This document shows, piece by piece, positions 1 through 10,382 of a stretch of 64,000 nucleotides of DNA; positions within the stretch are counted from its first letter, which is position 1; the number at the start of each line of letters is the position of its first letter. The stretch spans positions 2,536,307-2,600,306 of the forward strand of contig CM056724.1 in the NCBI GenBank assembly GCA_029844215.1. Direction: 5' to 3'. The notes under the pieces were generated by a model. It was given only the letters and a program-made list of their open reading frames with translations. It did no database searches and was not told where the DNA came from. The stretch comes from Przewalskia tangutica. Its lineage: Eukaryota; Streptophyta; Magnoliopsida; Solanales; Solanaceae. The position numbers and the translations under genes were made by a program.

Positions 1-390
1 AACACCCCATTAACACATATCCTCATCCTTAAACACTATATAATCATTCCTTATTTCAGATTTGAGTAGAGATAATATACACTACACAAATACGAGAATA
101 CGAAAATAGAGGAAAGAACACACGTAATACATGTTTCTATAAGTTCTTCCTAGTTCAAGAACAAGTTCTTCTTTTTCATTCTTTAGCAATTGTTTCGTGT
201 TTGTATCTTTGCCAGGATCACGAGTGTTTGCTTTGCACAAGTGATATTATGTTGTTTTATCTTGGGAGACAAATTGCAACATATCCGTACAAAGCATGTA
301 TACGGGCAATATTGTCTTAAGGAAAGATTGCGAATTCAGTCGACTCAGCAACCCCAATTTTTAGTGTCTATCAGTTTCAGATTACCAACA
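1..390 (+). mobile_element. Copia-type LTR, 3' part
   Basis: The last ~150 bases resemble the end of the copia 3' LTR at 30415-30553. Shared words include TGTTTTATCTTGGGAGA, GGGCAATATTGTCTTAAGG (GGGCAATATTATCTTAAGG in the other copy) and GTCGACTCAGCAA. Both end in an AACA terminus, here at about 390. The left edge is beyond the window start. Bases 391-500 may be element leader, since they have no counterpart downstream of the other LTR. This could be a solo LTR or the right edge of a 5' LTR. Confidence 0.5.
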
Positions 391-500
391 CTCAAGGAGC
401 TTGGTGAAACTGGAACGAAAATCCAAGGCGAAAGATTAAAAACGAATTCAAGTATAAAGATCAAGACCACCAAACATAATTGTTGCCGCAACTTTTATTG

Positions 501-784
501 ACATCAAGTCTATTATAACACATAATTAATTATCATTTTCTATCACTTGTAATAGTAATTTGCTATTTTCCGTACCTGAAAAGGAATTTTAGACTCACAT
601 GTCATACTATATTTTTAACTAGTCAAGAAATGGAAGGCATCTTGTTTCCTTCTTAACAAGTCATTATCTCTTCTATTTATTCTTTTTGATAAAGATGATA
701 TTCGAGTCTTCTGGTACGTTGTATATTAGTCATCTTACTAGGTACCTTCCACCTAATCGGGTACATGAATGGCAGAGTCTTTCC
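501..784. other. Intergenic, nothing recognised
   Basis: AT-rich sequence with no ORF, RNA gene or repeat that I can support. Confidence 0.5.
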
Positions 785-1120
785 GTTGTCTTACGATTGA
801 AGTAGAAATAACGCTAACTGATCACTTTTCGCCATCGTTCTTAACAAATGGTCATTGTCCTAGAGTTTAAAAATCTGCATTTAAAATTCCAAGACAATGT
901 TCTGTAGAAACTATGAAATTTGAAATTCCTACAGTGATTATTTTTCAAAAACGAAGCCAAAGTCTTTGTCCCGGAAGTTTTAAAATCCAAATGGAAATTC
1001 CAAGATAATATCGTGGAGTTTCAATCGTGGGATTTCAAACTCCACGACAATGATTGTTTTTTAAAATCGGGGCGAAAAGGGACCAATGGGCGTTATTTCT
1101 ACTTCGATTGTAAGACAACG
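785..1120. repeat. Foldback (inverted-repeat) element, MITE-like
   Basis: The left arm (about 786-833, containing GAAGTAGAAATAACGC) is the imperfect reverse complement of the right arm (about 1073-1120, containing GCGTTATTTCTACTTC). The spacer carries further short inverted words around AAATTCCAAGA. The 96-codon ORF over this region has no recognisable domain and is probably fortuitous. No transposase and no certain target-site duplication were found. Confidence 0.5.
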
Positions 1121-2276
1121 ATGAGATTGATCCAAATGCCCGTGACAACCAAGAGTACAAGAACTTTGCAGTTTGCAGAAGAGTGGCCCATGGGTGTCTT
1201 TTGGAGAGTAGGGATCTCTCGCCATCAAGTAACCACCAAAAATTGGATTCTCCCTAATTTACTCCTATTACTAAGTATGAGGTTCCAAATATCTCAACTT
1301 TGATTCTGCATAGTGCAGCTTTGGATTTTACTATTGTCAGCTGAAAGTCGTGGAGAGTGTGTAGTTTTGTCATTTTTACTGCACACAGGCAGTGAGGCAG
1401 GGACGGATCTACACCGCAGATTTAACCGAACCTAATATTTTTTGTTCAAACTCTTTGTATTAAAAATCCACTTATAATTTTTAATTCTCTCTTTCCTGAA
1501 CCACAATGGTTGTCATGTCCTAGAATCCAAAACAAGTACATTACACAGTTCAGATCACCTAATATGAGCCCTCACTACTCACTAGTTTATTTAAGCTCGC
1601 TCAACTAATATCATCATACCAAATTTTTCTTTATTGTGTTCTATCTTTAGCCAAGTCTTGCATGAATTTCAAGGATTTTTAGATCTTTCGAAACTACAAC
1701 CTTCCATGTAATTTTAGCTCTACCCATCCCTTTGTAAAATCTTCCCTCGCCGTATTTCACACCTACATATCGGTACATTTATAGGCCGACGCAAGACATG
1801 ACACCAACCATCTGAAACAGCCTCTTATTTTGTCCCTCAATGCATGTTACGTAAGAACAAACATAAACTTAAAATTCTGGATGCACCTCTGCAGGCTAGG
1901 AAGCAGGGACAATTCTTCTAGGAAGCCTCCTCCAAAGAGGGAAGGAGCTTGATATCAGTATATCCCCACATTCCTGCCACACAGTCTAACAAGCAAGCAC
2001 TTCACTTACATGATAGAAGGTCTTGTATTCCATTTTCACCATCTGCAGGCTCATCGAAAGCTACATGAAAATGGAAACAAGGTAGCTACACAACTCTAAT
2101 CAAAGTCCCTATTCAAATATTTGACTTTTGCACCAGAATATTACCAGGACTTCCTCCAAATCCTAAAATTCAAAGTAAGAAAATGTGCATTCAAAGTCTA
2201 AAATCCGAAAAAGACGTTACAACGATGTGTGTGTATATATAACAGGATTTAATCCTAAATATAGGAAGATAAGATA
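1121..2276. other. Intergenic and 3' flank of the NSRP1-like gene
   Basis: No coding region is supported. The bases just right of 1120 are flank. The last few hundred bases before 2277 are probably the 3' UTR of the minus-strand gene that ends there. Confidence 0.4.
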
Positions 2277-5200
2277 TCAACTTCCTTGTTCCTTAGCCCT
2301 CTTCCTTGCCAAAAACCGTTCCTTAGCTGCAGAAACAGCATCCAAACTTCTTTTATGATGGTCAACTTTTGGTTGATCACTCACCGCAGGTTCAGTGACA
2401 GCAGTTGGTCCATTGTCAGAAGCTGGTTTTTCAGCCCTCTCTTCAGGCAAACCATCTGAATGAGGCTTCATATCTGCCGCCCCATCAATCTTTTCCTTAC
2501 GAGGAGGAGAAACAGAAGCCTCGTGATCTTGCCTCTTTATCTCCCTAGACATTTGTGAATGTGCATCCGCTGATGAGGAGGGCTTATCTTCTGTCTGCAC
2601 TGCTTCCTGTTCATGATGATTCACAGCCTTCTTTGACTTGCTCTCTCCTCCAAAGGCAACATTTTTCGCAATACTAAAGTAAAAATCACTGATATCAGTC
2701 TTCTTAGTAACCTGTCAATATATTTAAGATTATTAGAACATAATTGGGCTATGTCCTGATAGGTGTCCCTGTCAGATCAAATAGAAAAATTAATGCATGC
2801 AAAAGATAATCATAGCTTCTTTTTATTTGTTTCTTACTGATCAACAATGTCAACTGATGTACTATTTCTGTTTAGTGGTGATTGTAAAGTGCTATGTGCT
2901 AAACCAACATTCTCTAAGAAAGTAAGATAAAAAACTTCTGTCCATAAAGTAAGTAATATTAGCAGTTCTTATAATTTTATTGTTTCCTTTTGAAATCACA
3001 AGTGGTAGGGTGGTTTTCAGTACTTTTGTTCAAGCCTAAATCAGACCAGCTGAAGCTGTGGGCATTTGAGAAATAAATGCTTTAGTATGAAGAACACATC
3101 TTCCAGTATTTGTTAAATATTACTAAGGCGTTTAGTCTGACAAAATTGGAACTTATGGAACTGTTTTTTGGACCTGCAATTCAAGTGCGATTTAAAAGAC
3201 AAACAGCCCCACTATCAAATATAACTGAAATCTTGAGGTTAAGTTTGCTAATTTAACTTGAAAAATACTGTTAACTTCTACATTGAACACTTTATGAAGT
3301 GCTTATCTAAAATTTGCAACATACCCAGTGAACTCCCACAAGTGTGGTCTGGGTAGGGTGTCAAGTACGCAGTCTTACCCCTACCGTGTGAAGGTAGAGA
3401 GGTTGTTTCAGATAGACCCTCGGCTAAAGTAAAGCATATCAAAAATCAAGTATGTAAAGCAAATAAAGTAGTGAAGAAGTCATGATGAAAATAATAAAAT
3501 TTTGCATATGTTCTATTTTAAGAACTAGCTGAAAAGGTACTTCCTCTAAAAAAAAATAACACAGTCCGAAATAGACCTACAATTATGGAACTGTTTATGC
3601 AGGTGCTAGTTTAAAAGACAAACAGCCCCATTATCAAATGTAAGTGAAATCTTGAGGTTAATTTTGCTAAATCGAACACTATATGATAATGGGGCTGTTT
3701 GTCTTTTAAACTAGCACCTGGGTCTGGAAGGGTAGAGTGTACGCAAACCTTACCCCTACCTTGAGAGGTAGAGAGGCTATTTCCGAAAGACACACGGCTG
3801 AAGAGAAAGGAAATTTCCATTGCCAGGACACTATATGAATTGCTTATCTAAAATTTGGATGTGATATATAAGAACTAGTCGAAAAGGTATTTCTCTAAAA
3901 CTAACACGCTCCGAGATGGACCCTTCAATGTTGAGAAAGTAATTTTCTTTCATTCAGTTATTTTCCTTTGTAAGAGTTTTAATATTCTTTCCAAAGAATC
4001 GCTATGAGATTTTAGTATATCAGGCCAAAACTTTTCGAATGAGCTTTTAAGATTTACCAGCTGGAACAGAAGATGACAATCACCATACTCTTTTGAGCAA
4101 ATTTAACTTAAGATCTTGCTTCAACATGCTCTATCATCATGTGGTTATCACACAAAATGCGTGTGTGGAGTAAAACTAAATTTTGGAGGCTATAAACATA
4201 AATGGAAGGCTGCCCATAATTTTTATATAAATATCAAAAGTGAAATATCCCTACATGAAGCAGCACTGAGGGAAATAAAGATAAGGAAACAAAGAACAAC
4301 GGAGATTCTGCAGTTGGTACCAACTGTCAGTCACAAGTAACATGAGAAGATTTCACTTACATCATCTCTCTCCTCTCGTAGCTCACGGAGACGCTCTTCC
4401 TCCAACCACTTAGCCTGCTCTTGAAGTTTCCTCTTGTAAGCAGCAGTGACAAACTTGTCTTTGTCTGCATAGAGATGATCATCTTTACTCCTCTCTTTTG
4501 CTATTTTCCTCTCATAAATGACCTCATGCTCCCGTTCTCGTTGTTTTGCCTTCTCCATTAGCATCTGGATATATTTTGGCTGGAACCAAATATAACAGTT
4601 CAGATAAGGTGCAAAATTGTGGCAACAAAGTTCATTTCCTTCGAGTAAAAGTGCAGATATTACTACAATAATCCAGGGCACAAAGAGTGAAAAGAAACAC
4701 GTATAATATATTGCTCCAGTTTTGCATGACAAACTTTGAGGGAAATAAAACTACCGTCTACATTTGAAGAGACCTTGAGGAGATAATAACAAAACCAGAC
4801 AAAACAAATAAGATTGAACAGACTGGTATAACTGCTGGGAAAAGAAGAGCTCTCTCCTATTTTTTCTCGCATAATTTTGTTGATCAAAAAAATTCTAGCA
4901 TAACTTTAGCTTCTCTAATGTGAAAGAAACTTTACCTCAGTATGAAATAGCAATTCAAACAGTAGCTTAATGAGTCCTCAAATTAAGAATAACAAATCAT
5001 AGAATGAGATACACTCAAAGAATAACATTTTCCAGAATCTTTTCAATCGGAAAATTGATCCTATCCCAGCATACTGCCTAAGCCACCATAACATGTCAAT
5101 CTAAGATTCTAGAGCTAAACCAAGATATATTTTTGGAAGACTTCAAGTTGTATTGAGATGAAAAAATAATATCTCAAAACCCAGTTTCAGCTATAGGCTA

Positions 5201-6272
5201 CCACAAGAAAACTTACTGCACAAATTACTTCGACCAAGTGACTCCCTGCTACAAGGCCTGTTAGCCAACTCAGGATTTGATACTCCGTGAAATGAATCTC
5301 ATTTAACACCATGGCTTCATTTGCCCACTACTACACAAGATTTGTCTTGCCAATATAACGAGGAAGAAAGTTTTTTTATGGAACAAAATGCTACAAAAGC
5401 AACTAATTTCACATGATTTCAACAATTAATTGCAAAAACAATCATGAGCATTCCTCTCCAAACTTTCGAACAGGTCATTTGTTTTGTTTCATCATATTAT
5501 ACTGGATATACAAAATACGCGGAAAAGAATGCAACTTAAAAAACAATACCTTCCTCTCTTCGCGATCCTGAGCTCGAGGTTGGACCACCTTGACTTTCAT
5601 ATCATCATATACTCCATCATAATCAAACACTGAAGGGTCCTCTTCTAAAGCCTTCTTATGCTGTTCTTCAATCTGCCAAAAGAACCAAAAAACAACAAAT
5701 TGCATCAATGGAATTACATTCCTAATCACTTCCCCATCTTGAGCCATACAAAATCATTGATTTATTATTTTAACGAGTTAGTGGTCAAAAACACACCTGA
5801 ACTATCACTTTTTCGCGAGTTTCACACTCCAACTATCAATTGTTTCCTTTTCCTACCTGAACTATAAACACACCTCGAAGCTGATTAGGCCAACTATCAA
5901 TTGTTCCTTTTTCCTACCTGAACTGTCAATTAGGTGTATTTTAATACATAAATGGTGATAGCTCAGGTAGGAAAGGGGAAAAGTGATAGTTTAGCTGTAA
6001 AACTCGCAAATCAATGATAGCTCATGTGATTTTGACCATTATCTCTTTTTTAAAAGGTAAAACGCAAATGTGATAATTGTCAGATAGAGCTAAAAAAAAC
6101 TTACATCTTTGAGAGCTTTATTCTTGGAGGCATGGCGAGAAATTTCTTTTTCAACATCATCATCATCATCCCCGAAACCAAGTGTTGTAGGAAGTGCAGG
6201 TCTTGCTGGTTGTTTTTTCTGCTGTGATGGTGGCACTCTTAGTTGTAATCCATATCCTGACTTTCTCATCAT
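2277..6272 (-). CDS. Nuclear speckle splicing regulatory protein 1-like (CCDC55/DUF2040 family)
   Basis: Four coding exons on the minus strand, 6272-6105, 5672-5550, 4579-4361 and 2711-2277, join in frame with GT/AG boundaries and give 314 aa. The start is the first of two tandem ATGs, and a stop TGA lies at 2279-2277. The N-terminus (MMRKSGYGLQLR) leads to a Gly-Phe-Gly plus Asp-5 acidic tract near residues 32-39. Exon 2 has FDYDGVYDDMK, a DUF2040 hallmark. Exon 3 is a highly charged helix (QREREHEVIYERKIAKER) likely to form a coiled coil. The C-terminal exon is polar and disordered and ends in AKERFLARKRAKEQGS. Family members act in nuclear speckles in alternative splicing; activity here is inferred from family. 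Introns 1 and 3 carry small repeats. Confidence 0.9.
3318..3425 (-). mobile_element. TS-SINE / RTE-LINE 3' tail
   Basis: ACATACCCAGTG, then TGGTCTGGGTAGGGTGT, TACGCAGTCTTACCCCTACC and GGTAGAGAGGTTGTTTC, match the tail shared by Solanaceae TS SINEs and RTE-type LINEs. A related copy sits in the same orientation at 54090-54200. No tRNA-like head or full-length body is present. Confidence 0.55.
3600..3721. repeat. 38-nt hairpin arms in NSRP1 intron 3
   Basis: CAGGTGCTAGTTTAAAAGAC (starting at about 3600) continues through the CAAACAGCCCCATTATCA core. Its reverse complement ends at about 3721 in TTTAAACTAGCACCTG. The loop is about 45 nt. The near-perfect pairing contrasts with the diverged direct copy at 3190. 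Confidence 0.7.
3718..3800 (-). mobile_element. Second TS-SINE / RTE-LINE tail fragment
   Basis: GGTCTGGAAGGGTAGAGTGT, ACGCAAACCTTACCCCTACC and TTGAGAGGTAGAGAGGCTA parallel the copy at 3318-3425. It begins directly at the right hairpin arm. Confidence 0.5.
5770..6055. mobile_element. Foldback MITE in NSRP1 intron 1
   Basis: The left end reads AGTTAGTGGTCAAAAACACA and continues with CTGAACTATCAC, CGCGAGTTT and TCCTACCTGAACTAT. The right end, reverse-complemented, reads GATAATGGTCAAAATCACA and contains GAGCTATCA, TGCGAGTTTTACA and CCTACCTGAGCTATCA. These are imperfect long inverted arms with no coding capacity. The superfamily is uncertain. Confidence 0.6.
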
Positions 6273-6297
6273 TCTCTAATCAACCTATTAACTTCAA

Positions 6298-6960
6298 ACT
6301 GAAAAAAAAAACATATTCAGCAAATAATGTAATAAAAAAAGAGTTATTTTCAAAAATATCTCAATTTATATGACGCACTTTCCTTTTTGTCAGTCCCAAA
6401 AAAGAATAACACAGCGATAAGATTTTATGACCACAAAAATATCTTTGACTTATTTTAGACTATAAGATTCAAAAGTTTTTACTTCTTAAACTCAGTGTCG
6501 GAGGGAGTACAACATTATACCTGGGTGGGGAAGCATTATACATAATGTATCAACCTTGTATAATAGTGTATAAAAGGTGTTTATACACAAATATGTTGAA
6601 AATCCGTTGTTTATACACAAAGTATGGGCTACGTTGCGTAAATATTTTCATAAATAGACATAGAGCGTAATAACAATTGCAATAAAGAAAGAGGAATTAT
6701 TATATTTCGGAATTTCAATTGAATTTGAAATTTGTATGATTACTTTGAATTGTAGCTGATTTTATCAAACCCTAAAAGGATAGACACTCTTACCGAAATG
6801 GTTTCTTCTCGATTTGCAATAGTCGGAAATTCAGAGCCGGCGGAAGAAGCCGATTGGGGGGAAGCGGCGGAGAGAGGATAGGGGAAATCGAGTACGGGCA
6901 ACGATTGTTTAATGGACCGGAAAGTATTTATTTTTTTAAAACAGTGCTTTTTCCACACAC
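6298..6960 (-). other. 5' UTR, UTR intron and promoter flank of the NSRP1-like gene
   Basis: On the minus strand, CATTTCG|GTAAGAG gives a good donor with the exon ending at 6794. TTTTTTCAG ends a matching acceptor with the exon resuming at 6298, 26 nt before the ATG. A 5'-UTR intron of 6299-6793 is therefore likely. It contains a Stowaway-like fragment (6345-6512). The first exon probably starts somewhere in 6800-6960, but no TATA box is obvious. Confidence 0.45.
6345..6512. mobile_element. Stowaway-like MITE fragment
   Basis: CTCAATTTATATGACGCACT, then TTCCTTTTT and a terminal GTCGGAGGGAGTAC, match the terminal words of plant Stowaway (Tc1/mariner) MITEs. Compare 14565-14750. Confidence 0.45.
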
Positions 6961-7379
6961 AAAAAAAAAACTGACATATTTGGCCAAAATATTGGAAGAA
7001 AAGTAAGCAGTTTTTCAGAAGCTAAAAATAAATATCTCGTGTCTATAAGTACTTTTTGAAAAGTAATTTTGAAAAAAAATACATTTTTTAAAAGTTTGAT
7101 CAAACATTAATTATTTTGAGTTTTTAGATTAATTGATCAAAAACAAGTTCTCAATAAAAGTACTTTTTAAAAAAACTAATTTAAGTAATTATATATGAAA
7201 ATTGAGTATATTGTTAAAAAAATACATGAAAATCAAAAAGACAGTTGGGTGCTTTGATTTTGAAATGAAACTTCAAGGGTTTGGCTTGGGCGATTTGTGT
7301 GAACCTCCTGCCCGACATTTAATTTTTTAAAAATTTAGTGATGCTCAAAGTTTCTATCTTTTTCTTGTCTGTAAAGAGT
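6961..7379. other. Intergenic AT-rich spacer
   Basis: Low-complexity A/T-rich sequence with words such as AGTACTTTTTAAAAA. No gene or structured repeat is supported. Confidence 0.4.
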
Positions 7380-8416
7380 TGTATGTTGTGTTCGGGAAGG
7401 ATGAATCGCTCCCGCAGTGGCTTTCAGCTCCTTTCCTTCTCCTCACTCATTACTGTCAAAATGCAAAATGTTGAATTTCATTTTTTACAAGGGAGAACTG
7501 CGAGCAGCCAACCCTAGTACGAGAGGATTGGGTTGGGCTAACCTATGGTGTACCGGTTGTTATGTCAATAGCAGCTCCGCTCTACCATTAATTGTTGCTA
7601 TTTCCGCACCCCTGTCCGGTGGTTTGAGAAAGCAGAAGCGATCCTTCTTTCTAGAAAATAGGATTGCTGACCACGTCGAACTAAGTCTGCCATCTTTTTA
7701 TACCGTTTGTGCCCCATACCCTTTCTCAAATCGGAGAAAGGCCTTCAATCCTCATCAACTGCAAAGAGTCACTGCTGGCCTCCCTGAACCTAACCAAACT
7801 GAGAATGAGCTGTCTGCCCACCGAACGAAATGTTGGATTGATTCAATACCGAATCCCAGCTCTCCATAGACGATGCCTGATTTCCATTTCTGTCCCAGTA
7901 TCCCTGACCCGATGTGGTATCCCCGGATCATCCCCGCAGTCTTACGGAAACCATTGACCCCAGTATGCCAATCCAAGTCAAAGACTGAGTCTCAGAGTCA
8001 GTCAAGAGTCATTTCATACCCAGTAGGAAGGTTGCTGCCGCAAAAGCTCTTTCTGCTACTTCTTCGCCTGCGGATTAAGTTGTAGAAGGCAAGCAAGCAA
8101 ACCTTGGCAACTGGCAATTTCAAGGCTCAGGGGAATGAATCCCCAGGTATTCCGTGTCTGGTTCGGCCCCTCATGGATGCTATCTATTCTAATTCGAACT
8201 TGTTGGATGCCAACTCGGTCCTTCGACTTAGTGCGTCGGCAAATTGGTCCTCCCAGACTTGCGCCTGCTTCCACTGGTGGCGGGCGCCCAAAGGGTCCAA
8301 AGGAGGAAGAAGACATGTGGGAGCGAGAGCTTTGAACATGGATTCTTTCCCATCGACTGGACCAGGAACAAGGACCCGGAACTCAACCACTAACGGTCTG
8401 GGCGCGAATTGATCGA
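7380..8416. other. Organelle-derived DNA insert (probable NUMT)
   Basis: This GC-richer block of ~1 kb contrasts with its AT-rich flanks. About 7497-7590 carries CCTAGTACGAGAGGAttGGG and CAACCTATGGTGTACCGG-like words of the 3' end of a large-subunit rRNA, matching plant mitochondrial 26S rRNA as I recall it. The upstream GGAAGGATGAATCGCTCCCG also looks organellar. From ~7600 to 8416 there is no recognised gene. Several expected C positions read T, consistent with deamination after transfer to the nucleus. The open frames here (for example 7417-7869) are not nuclear genes. A direct plastid origin for part is possible. Confidence 0.6.
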
Positions 8417-10382
8417 CTTCATGGAATATGTTATCGATAGCAACTTATGTTAAAGAACATGAAGCAATTATGACCCTTAAATCCTGGGTCTACCATTGCT
8501 TAGAGTAGTAGTATTTCTTACCACTAATATGTTAATGGGTTATTTACTGGAGCTTACTTAGAAAATACATAAACCATAGAGCTTATAAAGGGTTTAAAAT
8601 CTATATATATATCTATATAACATAAAGCTAGACATAGACAAGGTGAGTTGTTTAGCATATCTTTTCTGAGGTGGCCTTTATCTTGCAAATTTATCCGTAA
8701 AACTCATTATATAGAAAAAAATTCCTGGGACACTCAACATTTTAAGTGTTTCTCAAGTTGTAAGTTCTGAAAATAAAAAGGAAGTTCTAATTTGGCAATG
8801 CGAAGTTCTATTCACACAATCTTTTTCTGCAATTTCAGTTACTGCGTCATTTTTGAGCTCGCTAACTAATATTCTTGAACTGTTAAGGTTCAGTTGTGCT
8901 TAGAGGTGAAATTGATATGATTCAAGATGATGTTGTATAAGTGTTTATATTGAGCTTAAGCTCGCTTTGTTTGTGGATTTCGTTGGATGTGTCTAGCAAT
9001 TTTGCAATAAGCTCAAAAACTTTTACATGCTTTCATACTGTTGCAAATTGAGTGGACAGTAAAAAAAAGGACAATTCGGTGTACTAAGCTCTCGCTATGC
9101 GCTGGGTCCGGAAAAGGACCGGACCACAAGGGTCTGTTGTACGCCGTCATTACCTCACATTTCTGCAAGTGGACAGTAGCAAAAGCTTAAAGTGTTGGAT
9201 AGGTGAAATTTTTATTGTTCATTTTGGGTCTACAAAAATGATAAATGGAGTCAAATCTTGGATTTCTTTTAGGCCTGAGGTAACCAGAGCAGAGCAGGTA
9301 TGGAAATCATGTTACTTCATATTTTAAGCTATAAACAATTTATCAGTATTAAATATCAAGACAATTTGACATGGTTTCTTTGAAGTAGCCTCATGTCAGG
9401 TGTAAAGAATTTAGTCTTATATTAAAGGAAACCCAAACAAATGAATCAGATAGTAAAATTGTACATGCATAAAGCAATCAGATAAAGACTATTTTATTAA
9501 TGATTTATGCGTTGACAATTTAATTTATTTGAATTTATTTTCATTACACTTGTAAAATTATACCGGGTATGTTGCTATTGTTATTTTTAATGAGCATGTA
9601 TTTAAACTAAGCCCAAGCTAGTATTGGAAACATCCTTTTTATCTAATTTAAGTTTTAAATAGACGATTCACACTATATAAAGTTTTTTATATGACGAATA
9701 GAACATCCAATTACAATGAATAAACACAACACAGTCGAGTTATTATATTAGTATTAAGTTTTCTTTAAATGATGCTATGTCTGTACTTGCGCATATCTTA
9801 ACTGTTTCATCGACCAGCTACCTCCTATCAAGTTGATATCAACTATTTCATTGACTTGCTACCTTTCACATACACAACTATTGAATAGCTTTGGCCATTA
9901 AAGCTTATGCATTTACTAGCTCATTGTTGAAAGTTGAAACGATCTTCATACACTGATCAATACGTTTATTCTCGCAGATGTATTTGATTCGAAAAAAGTT
10001 TTAAGTAATCATTTCATCCTCCTTTTTTTAACCTGCAGAATTGTACAAGTAGTCTAATATCAAATTAGCAAAAATTTAGCTCAAGGGCAAGAATAACCAC
10101 CTTTGACAAAGTTAGAGACTACCATTGTGCTATAAGAGTTTAGGAACAAGTGATAAGTTATTCAAATCATCCGAGTTAGCAGGAAGTAGTCAGGAATTAT
10201 TCTTTTGGAGTACAAATAGCTTTGACATACTTATATTACTTGGCCATAACACGAAATTGTGGCCCAACTCAGCAGTGAAAGAGCGAAAAAAGGTAAAAGG
10301 AAAAAATGGCTAAATGAAAAGGCAAAACAAAGCCGGAAAGACACTCATAAATCTCAGCGAAACAAGCTCCTACAAGTGACTC
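8417..10382. other. Intergenic between the organellar insert and UMPS
   Basis: AT-rich; apart from the Au-SINE fragment at 9075-9175 I see no gene. The part near 10300-10382 is probably UMPS 3' UTR. Confidence 0.4.
9075..9175 (+). mobile_element. Au-type SINE fragment
   Basis: Matches the Au SINE pattern: TTCGGTGTACTAAGCTCTCG, CTATGCGCTGGGTCCGG, GGACCACAAGGGTCTGTTGT and ACGCCGTCATTACCTCACAT. A second, better copy lies at 38018-38125. The 3' end (TTTCTGCAAGTGG) is truncated and no target-site duplication was resolved. Confidence 0.65.

Larger units (their letters stand above)
3120..3930. repeat. Local duplication in NSRP1 intron 3, with an inverted repeat
   Basis: Words such as AAAAGACAAACAGCCCCA, GAAATCTTGAGGTTAA and GTGAAAAGGTA-like stretches occur twice, near 3190-3250 and 3608-3665, and again near 3535-3590 and 3880-3925. 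This indicates a diverged local duplication of several hundred bases. The second copy also contains a near-perfect hairpin (3600-3721). Confidence 0.5.

Noticed and set aside
7497..7590. rRNA gene call
   Set aside because: Only ~90 bases of large-subunit rRNA-like sequence with substitutions; a fragment, not a functional gene.
7417..7869. 150-aa ORF near 7.4 kb
   Set aside because: It lies in organelle-derived DNA containing rRNA-like sequence; no protein family recognised.
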